Source: Sphingobium indicum B90A
GTDB taxonomy: Bacteria > Pseudomonadota > Alphaproteobacteria > Sphingomonadales > Sphingomonadaceae
Assembly: GCF_000264945.2 (NCBI RefSeq)
Contig: NZ_CP013070.1
Location: 3,100,001-3,164,000, forward strand
Length of the DNA stretch: 64,000 nt
Reading direction: 5' to 3'
Below, one piece after another: positions 1 to 6,654 of this stretch. Position 1 is the stretch's first letter; every line of letters begins with the position of its first letter. The notes under the pieces are model-generated. The model saw only the letters and a list, made by a program, of their open reading frames with translations. It ran no database searches and had not been told where the DNA came from. A program made the position numbers and the translations under genes.

Positions 1-1
1 C

Positions 2-184
2 CTGCTGCGCCGCGCCGAACGCCACGGCAATGGCGGCCCGGCGACGATCGCCGCCGCCCCCGCGATCATCGACCGCCTGCACAAGGCGACCGGCTGGATC
101 GAAACCCTGGCCCGCCGCCGCGGCGGCGCCATTGGGTTGAAGGCGGACGCGGCGCTGACCATATCGGCGGGCCATGTCTCCTAA
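2..184 (+). CDS. Ribonuclease E/G-family protein, C-terminal end (5' partial)
   Basis: The open frame enters from the left edge and ends at TAA 182-184, giving 60 residues that finish in ...TISAGHVS. The stretch with LLRRAERHG, an Ala/Ile-rich helix and GGAIGLKAD resembles the C-terminus of the short ribonuclease E/G proteins that sit directly before yacG in sphingomonads. That assignment rests on remembered gene order and style, because no catalytic residue lies in the visible part. The stop codon overlaps the start of the next gene (174), so the two are translationally coupled. Confidence 0.55.
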   Translation: MLRRAERHGNGGPATIAAAPAIIDRLHKATGWIETLARRRGGAIGLKADAALTISAGHVS

Positions 185-368
185 AGCCACCTCCTGCCCC
201 GTCTGCGGCCAGCCCTCGGCTCGCGAAACCCGCCCTTTCTGCGGAAAGGCCTGCCGCGACCGCGACCTGCTGCAATGGCTGGGTGAGGGTTATCGCGTCC
301 CCGGCGCGCCCGCTTCGGACGAGATGAAAAAAAGTGGCGACGATGGGGTAGACAGCACCCCGGCCTGA
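174..368 (+). CDS. yacG: DNA gyrase inhibitor YacG (zinc-binding)
   Basis: This 64-residue protein has the YacG zinc site in full: CPVC near residues 8-11 and CGKAC near 22-26, then the invariant R-D-x-D-L-x-x-W helix. YacG binds one zinc ion through four cysteines and in Escherichia coli inhibits DNA gyrase by contacting GyrB. The ATG lies inside the end of the upstream ribonuclease frame (11-base overlap), which points to an operon. The acidic, low-complexity C-terminal tail after about residue 45 is usual for the family. It ends 52 bases before the tRNA-Phe gene. Confidence 0.9.
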   Translation: MSPKATSCPVCGQPSARETRPFCGKACRDRDLLQWLGEGYRVPGAPASDEMKKSGDDGVDSTPA

Positions 369-419
369 TGCCTATAGGCACGCCTCACCAAGCGACCGGT
401 GGTCCTCGCCGGTGCCCGT

Positions 420-495
420 GCCCGGGTAGCTCAGTTGGTAGAGCATGCGACTGAAAATCGCAGTGTCGGCGGTTCGACTCCGTCCCCGGGCACCA
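420..495 (+). tRNA. tRNA-Phe (GAA)
   Basis: The 76-base gene folds as a complete cloverleaf. The acceptor stem GCCCGGG (420-426) pairs with CCCGGGC (485-491), with discriminator A492 and encoded CCA 493-495. The D arm starts GCTCAGTTGGTAGAGC. The anticodon loop CTGAAAA carries GAA, and the T arm pairs GGCGG with CCGTC around TTCGACT. The gene is intact although element debris begins just downstream, as expected if an integrase used its 3' end as an attachment site and rebuilt it. Confidence 0.97.
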
Positions 496-652
496 TTTGT
501 TCTTTTTTCTGCATCCAGCAGCATCTAGAGCCATCCAGAAAACGGCGGAAAACGTGGGTTTTTGAAAAACCCATCGTCCCCCTACATCCCCGGGGGTACG
601 CTGGCAGCCACCCCTCGGTGACGGTATTTTGATGGTATTCCGAAAAATACTA
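496..652. promoter_or_regulatory. Left edge of the decayed island, with integrase-promoter repeats
   Basis: No gene is visible between the tRNA and the insertion sequence. GACGGTATT (620-628) and GATGGTATT (631-639) are direct repeats spaced 11 bases apart. GATGGTAT (631-638) is also the inverse of ATACCATC (1717-1724), which abuts the integrase start codon on the other side of the insertion sequence. Without the insertion the two arms would be about 22 bases apart, so this looks like an old autoregulatory operator of the integrase now split by the transposon. The operator role is inferred. Confidence 0.45.
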
Positions 653-1706
653 GAGCAGAATCCGATCACTCTGGTTCATACCCGGTGGCAGTGAAGTAGT
701 TCGCACATTCTTCCGGAGTGAAGCGTGGCAATGCGTCGCGGATTGCATCCCATAGCTCGGGGACGGTTCGGGCGGCGGCCTTTCGTAGGATGGCCTTGAG
801 TTTTGAGAAGGCGTTTTCGATTGGATTGAAGTCGGGACTGTATGGCGGAAGGAACAACATACGCGCCCCGGCCGCTTCGATGGCTTCACGTGCTGCCATC
901 GTCTTATGAGCTGGGAGATTGTCGAGGATGACGATGTCGCCGGGACGCAGCGTTGGCGCCAAAACCTGCGCGGCATAGGCAGCGAACCATTCGCCAGTCA
1001 TGGGACCGTCCAGGACCATTGGCGCGGTCATGCCCGTCAAGCGCAACGCGCCGGTGAAGGTGGTGGTTTTCCAATGGCCGTGCGGGATCGGAGACCGACA
1101 TCGCATGCCGCGCTGGGCCCGTCCCCGCAGACGCGCCATTTTCGTCGATGCGCCGGTTTCATCGATAAATACCAACCGTTCGGGATCGAGATCAGGTTGA
1201 GCCTTGAACCATGCGCGCCGCCGCGCGAGCACGTCGGGCCGATCCTGCTCGCTGGCGTGCGCCGTTTTTTTTCACGGTCATTGAGTGACGATCGAGGAAA
1301 CGCCAGATGGTGCTCGGTGCGAATACGACCCCATGCTCCGATCGAAGCATCTCGGCCAGTTCAACAAGCGTGATGTCCACCTGCTCCTCGATCGCACCTA
1401 GAATGACATCGCGATGGCCTTCAATCCGGCGGGACCGCATGTCGCCGCCTTGGAACTTGGCACGCGTCGATCCGGTCTCCCGCCATTCGCGGACCCATCG
1501 GATCACACTTGCCGCCGCAACTCCAAAACGCTCCGCAGCCGCGCGCCGCGAAAGGCCGCCATCAACCGCTGCAATCACCCGCGTGCGCAGATCCTCTGAA
1601 ATGGACTTCGTCATGCCAGGCTGGCCTCCTCGTCCAGCTGACATCTTGAATCAGATTTCCCAACGAAAGGGAATCCTCCCCGATTCAGTCAGGTCCGATT
1701 ATGCTC
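653..1706 (-). mobile_element. IS630-family insertion sequence
   Basis: The ends are imperfect inverted repeats. The left end reads GAGCAGAATCCGATC from 653 and the inverted right end reads GAGCATAATCGGACC from 1706. Both ends are flanked by TA (651-652 and 1707-1708), the duplicated TA target typical of IS630/mariner elements. The element is about 1,054 bases long and is filled by one transposase gene on the minus strand. It inserted 17-19 bases in front of the integrase start codon, so it came after the island and separates the integrase from its promoter. Confidence 0.85.
666..1614 (-). CDS. IS630-family transposase, two overlapping frames joined at an A8 slippery run
   Basis: The first frame (start ATG 1614, stop near 1192) encodes the N-terminal helix-turn-helix region ([18 protein letters not shown]). 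The second frame (to 666) encodes the DDE domain with IDETGAS (first Asp), [10 protein letters not shown] (second Asp) and [15 protein letters not shown] (catalytic Glu). On the coding strand the frames meet at eight A residues (plus-strand T8 at 1265-1272). The continuation [13 protein letters not shown] is normal for the family and needs a +1 shift or loss of one A, which suggests ribosomal or polymerase slippage. A simple inactivating indel cannot be excluded. A GAGGAGG ribosome site precedes ATG 1614. Confidence 0.85.
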
Positions 1707-1724
1707 TATCATGGAGATACCATC

Positions 1725-1966
1725 ATGGCGCTCACCGCAATGGCAATAAATGCGGCAAAACCAAGGGATATCCGCTCATTGGCAGCCGGCCTACCGCAGA
1801 CTTTACTGCACCCGAACTGCTGGAAGTCCTCCGCGCTGTTGAGGTTCGCGGGCGGTATGAGACGGCAAACCGCCTCCGCAGCACCTTCGGCACGATCTTT
1901 CGCTACGCGATCGTCACCGGGCGGGCGCAGCGAGACGTAGCCGTTGATCTTCGCGGTGCGCTGATA
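1725..1966 (+). pseudogene. P4-type tyrosine integrase, internally deleted and truncated
   Basis: The start MALTAMAINAAKP is the usual opening of P4-like (DUF4102-containing) integrases. After about 13 residues the homology jumps, in another frame, to a block with IGSRPTADFTAPELLEVL, RGRYETANRLRS and IFRYAIVTGRA. In intact proteins that block lies roughly 80 or more residues further on, so a deletion with a frameshift has occurred. Coding homology stops near 1964 (VAVDLRGAL), where a TonB receptor remnant begins on the other strand. The catalytic R-H-R-Y domain is gone, so the protein cannot recombine. It marks the tRNA-Phe-linked integration. Confidence 0.8.
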
Positions 1967-3448
1967 ATACCGAAGCCGGTCTGCAGAGCTGCATAGACCA
2001 TCGCGCGGGGAGCAATATCGTATTCGAGCCCCACCTTGTAGTCGAACCGGCGATAAGTTCCGCTAAAATCGTATCGCGAGCCTACCCCAGAGGCGTCGAA
2101 ATACGGACCTTCGCCAACACGGTTATCCACGCCGTATCTGCCGCCAACGGTAAGTCTCATTGGGTCGCTAATGTTAATGGTAGCCTGTCCGAATACGGCG
2201 AGGCCCTTGATGCGATTGCGATCGACGAGAGTTACGGGAATGCCAGTCGTGTCGTAGGACCCGACATAGAACTGGCCAGAGCTCACAAGGCGATAGCCAT
2301 AACCACCGATGAGCCAGTCGCCCCAACCAGCGTTGCCCGAAAGCCGCAGCTCATGCGTGGTCTGGTTATAGTTAGTCGTCTGAATATTGGGAAGGCCGCT
2401 CAGCGTGAAAGCAACAGCCGAGTGATACTCGATATACGACGGAATATATGTTAGAGTGACGCTGTCCGAGAGACCGATCTCGACTTCACCGCCGAAGATC
2501 TTTTTCTCGTCCTTGACTGGCTTGGCTGCCAGCTGACCGAAAGGGGATTGGGCTAGGACGGACGGTGGGAGCAGATCGTTCCAGGGGTCGTCCTGTAGGA
2601 ATGAGCCAGCCTTCACCGTACCGTCAGGACGTATCCCTATCGCTACCGCGTTCGACGCAATACCTTTTTCATCGCCGACCATCCCCCAAGCGTAGATGCT
2701 CACTCGGTCCGTCGGCGTGTAAAGCAGGGAGCCGCCCATTGAAACCATTCTTGCTCTGCGCGCCAGACTCCAAATAGCCGGTATGCCGGGCAAAATCGAA
2801 AGCCGCGCGCATCGCCAGCGTGTCGGTCAGCGACAGGTTTTGCACTGCCGTCAGATGCAGGAGAGCGTAATTGCCCGCCTCAAGGTTGAAGCTTGTCTCG
2901 TTTTTATGTGTGGGACGATTGAAGTTGATATTCACCACACCACCAAGCGAACTGCGTCCATAAAGCGTTCCCTGTGGTCCAGGAAGCACCTCGATCTGAT
3001 TCACATCAAAGAACGCTGCACTCGTGACTTCGCGAGGCATATAGATCCCGTTGAAGTTTACAGAGGTCGGCGGATCGATCTGCGCTTGATCCAGAGTGGC
3101 TCCAATGCCGCGAATGTAAACCTCAGTAGATGTGGCTTGCTGCTGAAAACGCACGGAAGGAACGAACGCCTGTGCAGCGCGCAAGTCGGTGACCCCTTTC
3201 TGCACGATCAACTCACTGTCCAAAGCCGTTACGGCCGCAGGTGTTTTTTGAAGGCTCTGGGCTTTTTTGTTCGCCGTCACAACGATGTCGCCCAAGTCCT
3301 GCCCTTGAGAGGCCGCGACATCACCGGATTGCTCCCTCTCAGACATGGATACATCCCCAGGCTGTGCAACTTGTTGAGCACCAGCAGTTTGCGCCGAAAA
3401 AATCGATACTACGACAGAAGATACGGAGACTATCGTTCGAATAGTCAT
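1967..3448 (-). pseudogene. TonB-dependent receptor, frameshifted and missing its C-terminus
   Basis: The N-terminal part (start 3448) has a signal peptide ending near AQQVA, a TonB-box region (DIVVTANKK) and a plug domain with IRGIGATLD and LPGPQGTLYGRSSLGGVVN. The frame breaks near 2740, and the beta-barrel continues in another frame as GGSLLYTPTDRVSIYAWG. It then runs to YAALQTGF near 1970, where it meets the integrase remnant. The last 150-200 residues normally present, including the closing barrel strands, are absent. With one frameshift and one truncation the receptor cannot be functional. The family imports siderophores, vitamin B12 or carbohydrates; the substrate here is unknown. Confidence 0.85.
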
Positions 3449-3843
3449 TTTCTTCCTTCTCCCTTTTTTATTTACTTTATCTATGGCTTAAAGATGGCCC
3501 GCTTCTGGCAGGCTTAGAGATGCTGCGCGGTTACCCGGCAGTTGCCCGAAGGTCTCTTCTAGGTGGCAAAGGGTCACTGGCTGACTTGTGCGGGGCTACC
3601 ACTTAAGCCAGGGACGCACGGGGCACATGTAAGCGCCCTTCACTTTACTCTCTCCATATCCGGGCCAACGAGCCTCGACGTGCGCTTGCGCCCATACGCT
3701 CCACCCATATTCGGCTCTGCAACCAATAACCTTGACCGCTGGAGTCAGCTTGGAGAGAAAAACCGCCGTGAGCTAGTACGATGATCGGCAGTTCACTCGT
3801 GCCAAGAAGTCTCGATTGAAAGGTCCGTTCTGGGTGATTCCCG
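3449..3843. other. Gene-free stretch upstream of the receptor remnant
   Basis: I see no gene in this 395-base stretch. The short open frames here have no recognisable content and lack ribosome sites. It should hold the old promoter of the TonB receptor remnant, but I could not identify a convincing promoter or operator. Confidence 0.4.
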
Positions 3844-4018
3844 TCAGTGTGAGCAGTAATTGGCCAAGAGAATAGTGCAGAACTCACAAGAGATGCGCCA
3901 GCCCTCGGCATTGTCGAGTTCCTCGTCCGAGCCGTAAACGTCCTTGGCCTAAGCCGGAATTCTCCTTGAGATCTTCGTCCTGCTTGGGCCCTGCGATGCC
4001 TTGCTTCCTTAAGGTCAT
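3844..4018 (-). pseudogene. Small hypothetical protein with one frameshift
   Basis: Reading minus from ATG 4018, the frame gives MTLRKQGIAGPKQDEDLKEN followed by SGLGQ. With a one-base shift near 3940 it continues as DVYGSDEELDNAEGWRISC and reaches TGA at 3846-3844. The two halves fit together as a polar, acidic protein of about 58 residues. The length of 175 bases is not a multiple of three, which agrees with a single indel. I do not recognise a family. The case rests on the continuity of plausible protein sequence across the shift. Confidence 0.35.
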
Positions 4019-4256
4019 GACTGTGATCTCGCGCGGCGATATTTCTGTACGCCGCCCGGCCAGAGTTCCTCATGCGGCGAGTAGAAGATCAGCCTGCGCG
4101 CCCAGACGAACGCCATCCTAATTCATGTGATTCATCGGTGTGGATAATCACAAAGGCGGCACGGTTCGGCTGTAATTGGTCTGTCCGAACCGCTCCCGCC
4201 GGAACTGCGCCGTTCAAAAGGTGCTCTTCTACTGAGCGTCCAAGGAGTACCACGCG

Positions 4257-5126
4257 ATGAGCGATAAAGCGTCCGAAGCCGTAAAGCCGCCTCTCCCGGA
4301 GCAGCAACAGCAGGTTCCCGGCAAGACGGAAGACATGGATCCGCGTCCCGACCATGGTGAAGAGACGTACCGGGGGTCGGGTCGCCTCGAGGGGAAAAAG
4401 GCAATCATCACCGGCGGCGACAGCGGCATCGGCCGCGCAGTGGCGATCGCTTACGCCCGCGAAGGTGCCGACGTGCTCATCGCTTATCTCAGTGAAGACG
4501 ACGATGCACAGGAGACCGCGCGCTGGATCGAGAAGGCGGGGCGCCAGGCGGTGCTCGTTTCCGGCGACATCAGCAGCGCCGACCATTGCCGCACCATCAT
4601 CGACAAAGCGGTCGAAGCGTTCGGGCGTATTGACATTCTCGTGAACAACGCCGCTCACCAGATGACATATGAGCAGCTTGAGGATATCCCGGACGAGGAG
4701 TGGGACAAGACCTTCGCGACCAACATCCACGCGATGTTCTATCTGGCCAAGGCCGCGTTGCCGCATATGCGCGAGGGTAGCGCCATCATCAACACGACGT
4801 CGGTCAACGCCGACACGCCCAAGCCGACCCTGCTTCCCTATGCCACGACCAAGGGCGCGATCCAGAACTTCACCGGCGGGCTGGCGCAGCTGCTCGGCGA
4901 GAAGAAAATCCGTGTGAACTGCGTTGCACCCGGGCCGGTCTGGACCCCGCTCATTCCGTCCACCATGCCGCCAGACCAGGTGAAGGAGTTCGGCAAGAAC
5001 ACGCCGCTCGGGCGACCGGCGCAGCCCAAGGAACTCGCGCCGGCCTATGTAATGCTCGCTACCGACGAGGCGAGCTATGTGTCCGGGGCCACCATCGCCG
5101 TCACCGGCGGCAAGCCGATCATCTAG
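4257..5126 (+). CDS. SDR-family oxidoreductase, general-stress (YhdG/GSP39-like) type
   Basis: This 289-residue classical short-chain dehydrogenase has an N-terminal extension of about 45 polar residues (PLPEQQQQVPGKTEDMDPRP), as in the Bacillus general stress protein 39 group. The Rossmann motif TGGDSGIGRA is followed by NNAAH, and the catalytic set is Ser in NTTSVNA with YATTKGA (Tyr-x-x-x-Lys). The substrate is unknown. The start ATG follows an AAGGAG site (4237-4242). It leads a five- to six-gene run with gaps of 3-19 bases, so it is probably the first gene of the operon reaching 8644. I found no EcfG-type stress promoter in front. Confidence 0.85.
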   Translation: MSDKASEAVKPPLPEQQQQVPGKTEDMDPRPDHGEETYRGSGRLEGKKAIITGGDSGIGRAVAIAYAREGADVLIAYLSEDDDAQETARWIEKAGRQAVLVSGDISSADHCRTIIDKAVEAFGRIDILVNNAAHQMTYEQLEDIPDEEWDKTFATNIHAMFYLAKAALPHMREGSAIINTTSVNADTPKPTLLPYATTKGAIQNFTGGLAQLLGEKKIRVNCVAPGPVWTPLIPSTMPPDQVKEFGKNTPLGRPAQPKELAPAYVMLATDEASYVSGATIAVTGGKPII

Positions 5127-5135
5127 GAGACCGCC

Positions 5136-5525
5136 ATGTCCATTCACAAGATGATCGCGCTTCACCCCGACGTGGGTGAGAACTTCAACGAAACGCTGGC
5201 GACCGCGTCTCGCCATGCGATGTTCTGCGCGGAGATGTGCACCTCTTGCGCCGACGCCTGCATCGCCGAGAAGATGGATATGGCGCAGTGCATCCGCTCG
5301 TGCCTCGACTGCGCGGATGTGTGTGCCGCGACAGGCCGGCTCGCAATCCGGCGGACGGCGCAGAATATCGAGACGTTGCGGCTGATGCTCGAGACCTGCG
5401 CGAGGGTGTGCGAGCTGTGTGCGGAAGAATGCGCACGCCATGAGCATGAGCATTGCCGGCTCTGCGCCGAGATGTGCCGGGAGTGCGCGGCCGACTGCCG
5501 CAAGGCGCGCCCGACCGTTCAGTAA
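5136..5525 (+). CDS. Four-helix-bundle copper-binding protein (DUF326)
   Basis: The 129-residue protein is packed with cysteines arranged as CAEMCTSCADAC, CIRSCLDCADVC, CARVCELCAEEC and CRLCAEMCRECAADC on amphipathic helices. This is the pattern of DUF326 cysteine-rich four-helix proteins, known from copper-storage proteins (Csp) to bind many Cu(I) ions. It has no signal peptide, so it would be cytosolic like Csp3. It lies 9 bases after the SDR stop with its own ribosome site (GGAG), in the same operon. Copper binding is expected from the family and not shown here. Confidence 0.85.
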   Translation: MSIHKMIALHPDVGENFNETLATASRHAMFCAEMCTSCADACIAEKMDMAQCIRSCLDCADVCAATGRLAIRRTAQNIETLRLMLETCARVCELCAEECARHEHEHCRLCAEMCRECAADCRKARPTVQ

Positions 5526-5544
5526 TCGAAAATGGAGAGAGAGG

Positions 5545-5778
5545 ATGCGCGAAAATAGCGGACAGGGTGATGCGGAGAACAATCTGCGCGACCCGACTTT
5601 GAAGGAGCATGAGGCTGAGGGCGCCCATCGCCAGCCCACCCGCGAGCCCGGCGAAGAAGCGGAGATCGGCGGCAACGCCCGCGCGGCGGGCGAGGACCCG
5701 TCGCCCGACGATCGTGCTCGCGGCGAGACCTCCCGCGCGGACAAGGCGCCGCCGGCCGATCCTTATCCGAAGTCCTGA
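5545..5778 (+). CDS. Small hydrophilic, probably disordered protein
   Basis: A GAGAGAGAGG ribosome site precedes ATG 5545. The 77-residue product is rich in Glu, Asp, Arg, Gly and Pro, with no hydrophobic core, transmembrane segment or cysteine. The composition resembles small stress-induced hydrophilic proteins found beside DUF326 and SDR genes, but I recognise no named family. It lies 19 bases after the copper-binding gene and 3 bases before the next one, so co-transcription is very likely. Confidence 0.6.
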   Translation: MRENSGQGDAENNLRDPTLKEHEAEGAHRQPTREPGEEAEIGGNARAAGEDPSPDDRARGETSRADKAPPADPYPKS

Positions 5779-5781
5779 ACG

Positions 5782-6153
5782 ATGCCGGTCACGGGCTGGA
5801 AACTCGATCGGAACGTGCGGGCACAGCTACTCGAACGCTTTCCGCCGACTTGGCCCGACGTGATCGCCGATCATGTCACGCTCCAGGCGGGTGCGTCCGC
5901 CAATGAGCCTCTGCCCGCACAAGAGGCTGCCGAGATCGTCGGGAAGGTCGATGATGGCGAAGGCCTGCAGGCGTTGATCGTCTCGATCGACGGCAGCACG
6001 GACCGGCCCGACGGCAGCACCTACCACATCACCTGGTCGCTGGACCGAAGCCGGGGCCGCAAGGCCGTCCAGAGCAATGACGTGATCGCCGAACGGGGTT
6101 GGGAGCCATTGTCCACGCCGGTTCCGATTCATATCCAACCGGCAAGGTTTTAG
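5782..6153 (+). CDS. Hypothetical protein, 123 residues
   Basis: I do not recognise this protein. It is soluble, with an opening LDRNVRAQLLERFPP, a central HVTLQAGASANEPLP and a later LIVSIDGSTDRPDGSTYH. The alternating hydrophobic strands and the conserved-looking HVT and HITWSLD segments suggest a small alpha/beta domain. It starts 3 bases after the previous stop and ends 3 bases before the phosphatase-like gene, and its codon use matches the neighbours, so it is a real member of the operon. Partners in nucleotide or RNA metabolism are possible but not shown. Confidence 0.65.
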   Translation: MPVTGWKLDRNVRAQLLERFPPTWPDVIADHVTLQAGASANEPLPAQEAAEIVGKVDDGEGLQALIVSIDGSTDRPDGSTYHITWSLDRSRGRKAVQSNDVIAERGWEPLSTPVPIHIQPARF

Positions 6154-6156
6154 CTG

Positions 6157-6654
6157 ATGCAGCTCTATCTCGACTGCGACGGCGTACTGGCCGACTTCGA
6201 TCGCGGCGCGACCGAGTTGCTCGGCATGCCGCCGCGTGTCTTCGAGAAGCGCCGCGGCCTCCCGGCCTTCTGGCGCGAGATCGCCCGCCATCCCGACTTC
6301 TATGGCACCCTGCCGCTGATGCCGGATGCGATGATCCTGTTTGAGGGGGTGCGGCACCTGGATCCCATCATCCTGACTGGCCTCCCGCGCGGCAAATGGG
6401 CCGCCCCGCAGAAGGTGCGCTGGGCGGCCGAGCATTTTCCCGGCACCCGCATCCTGACGGTGATGGCGGTCGACAAGCGCAATCACTGCCGGTCCGGCGA
6501 CATCCTCGTCGACGATCAGCTGAAGCACGCCCATCTCTGGCAGGACGCCGGCGGCACCTTCGTACATCACCGCAGCGCCAAGCAGACCCTCGCCGAACTG
6601 AACGCGCTCGGCGTATCAGTGAGAGCCGCTGCCGCGGAGACTGCTCATGGCTGA
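6157..6654 (+). CDS. HAD-family 5'-nucleotidase-like phosphatase
   Basis: The 165-residue protein opens with LYLDCDGVLADFD, the HAD motif I (D-x-D-x-V) with both catalytic aspartates. Later come ILTGLPRG (motif II Thr), a lysine in KWAAPQKVRW and SGDILVDDQLKH (motif IV acidic residues). Length and order fit the 5'(3')-deoxyribonucleotidase-like HAD group (NT5C-like), which dephosphorylate nucleoside monophosphates. The exact substrate is unknown. Its end overlaps the start of the next gene by 8 bases, so translation is coupled to the methyltransferase/esterase fusion. Confidence 0.75.
   Translation: MQLYLDCDGVLADFDRGATELLGMPPRVFEKRRGLPAFWREIARHPDFYGTLPLMPDAMILFEGVRHLDPIILTGLPRGKWAAPQKVRWAAEHFPGTRILTVMAVDKRNHCRSGDILVDDQLKHAHLWQDAGGTFVHHRSAKQTLAELNALGVSVRAAAAETAHG

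Noticed and set aside
4180..4256. Possible EcfG (general stress sigma factor) promoter before the stress-type operon
   Set aside because: A GGAAC is present near 4200 and a CGTT nearby, but the spacing is about 5 bases, not 16-17, so the pair does not make a promoter of this type.
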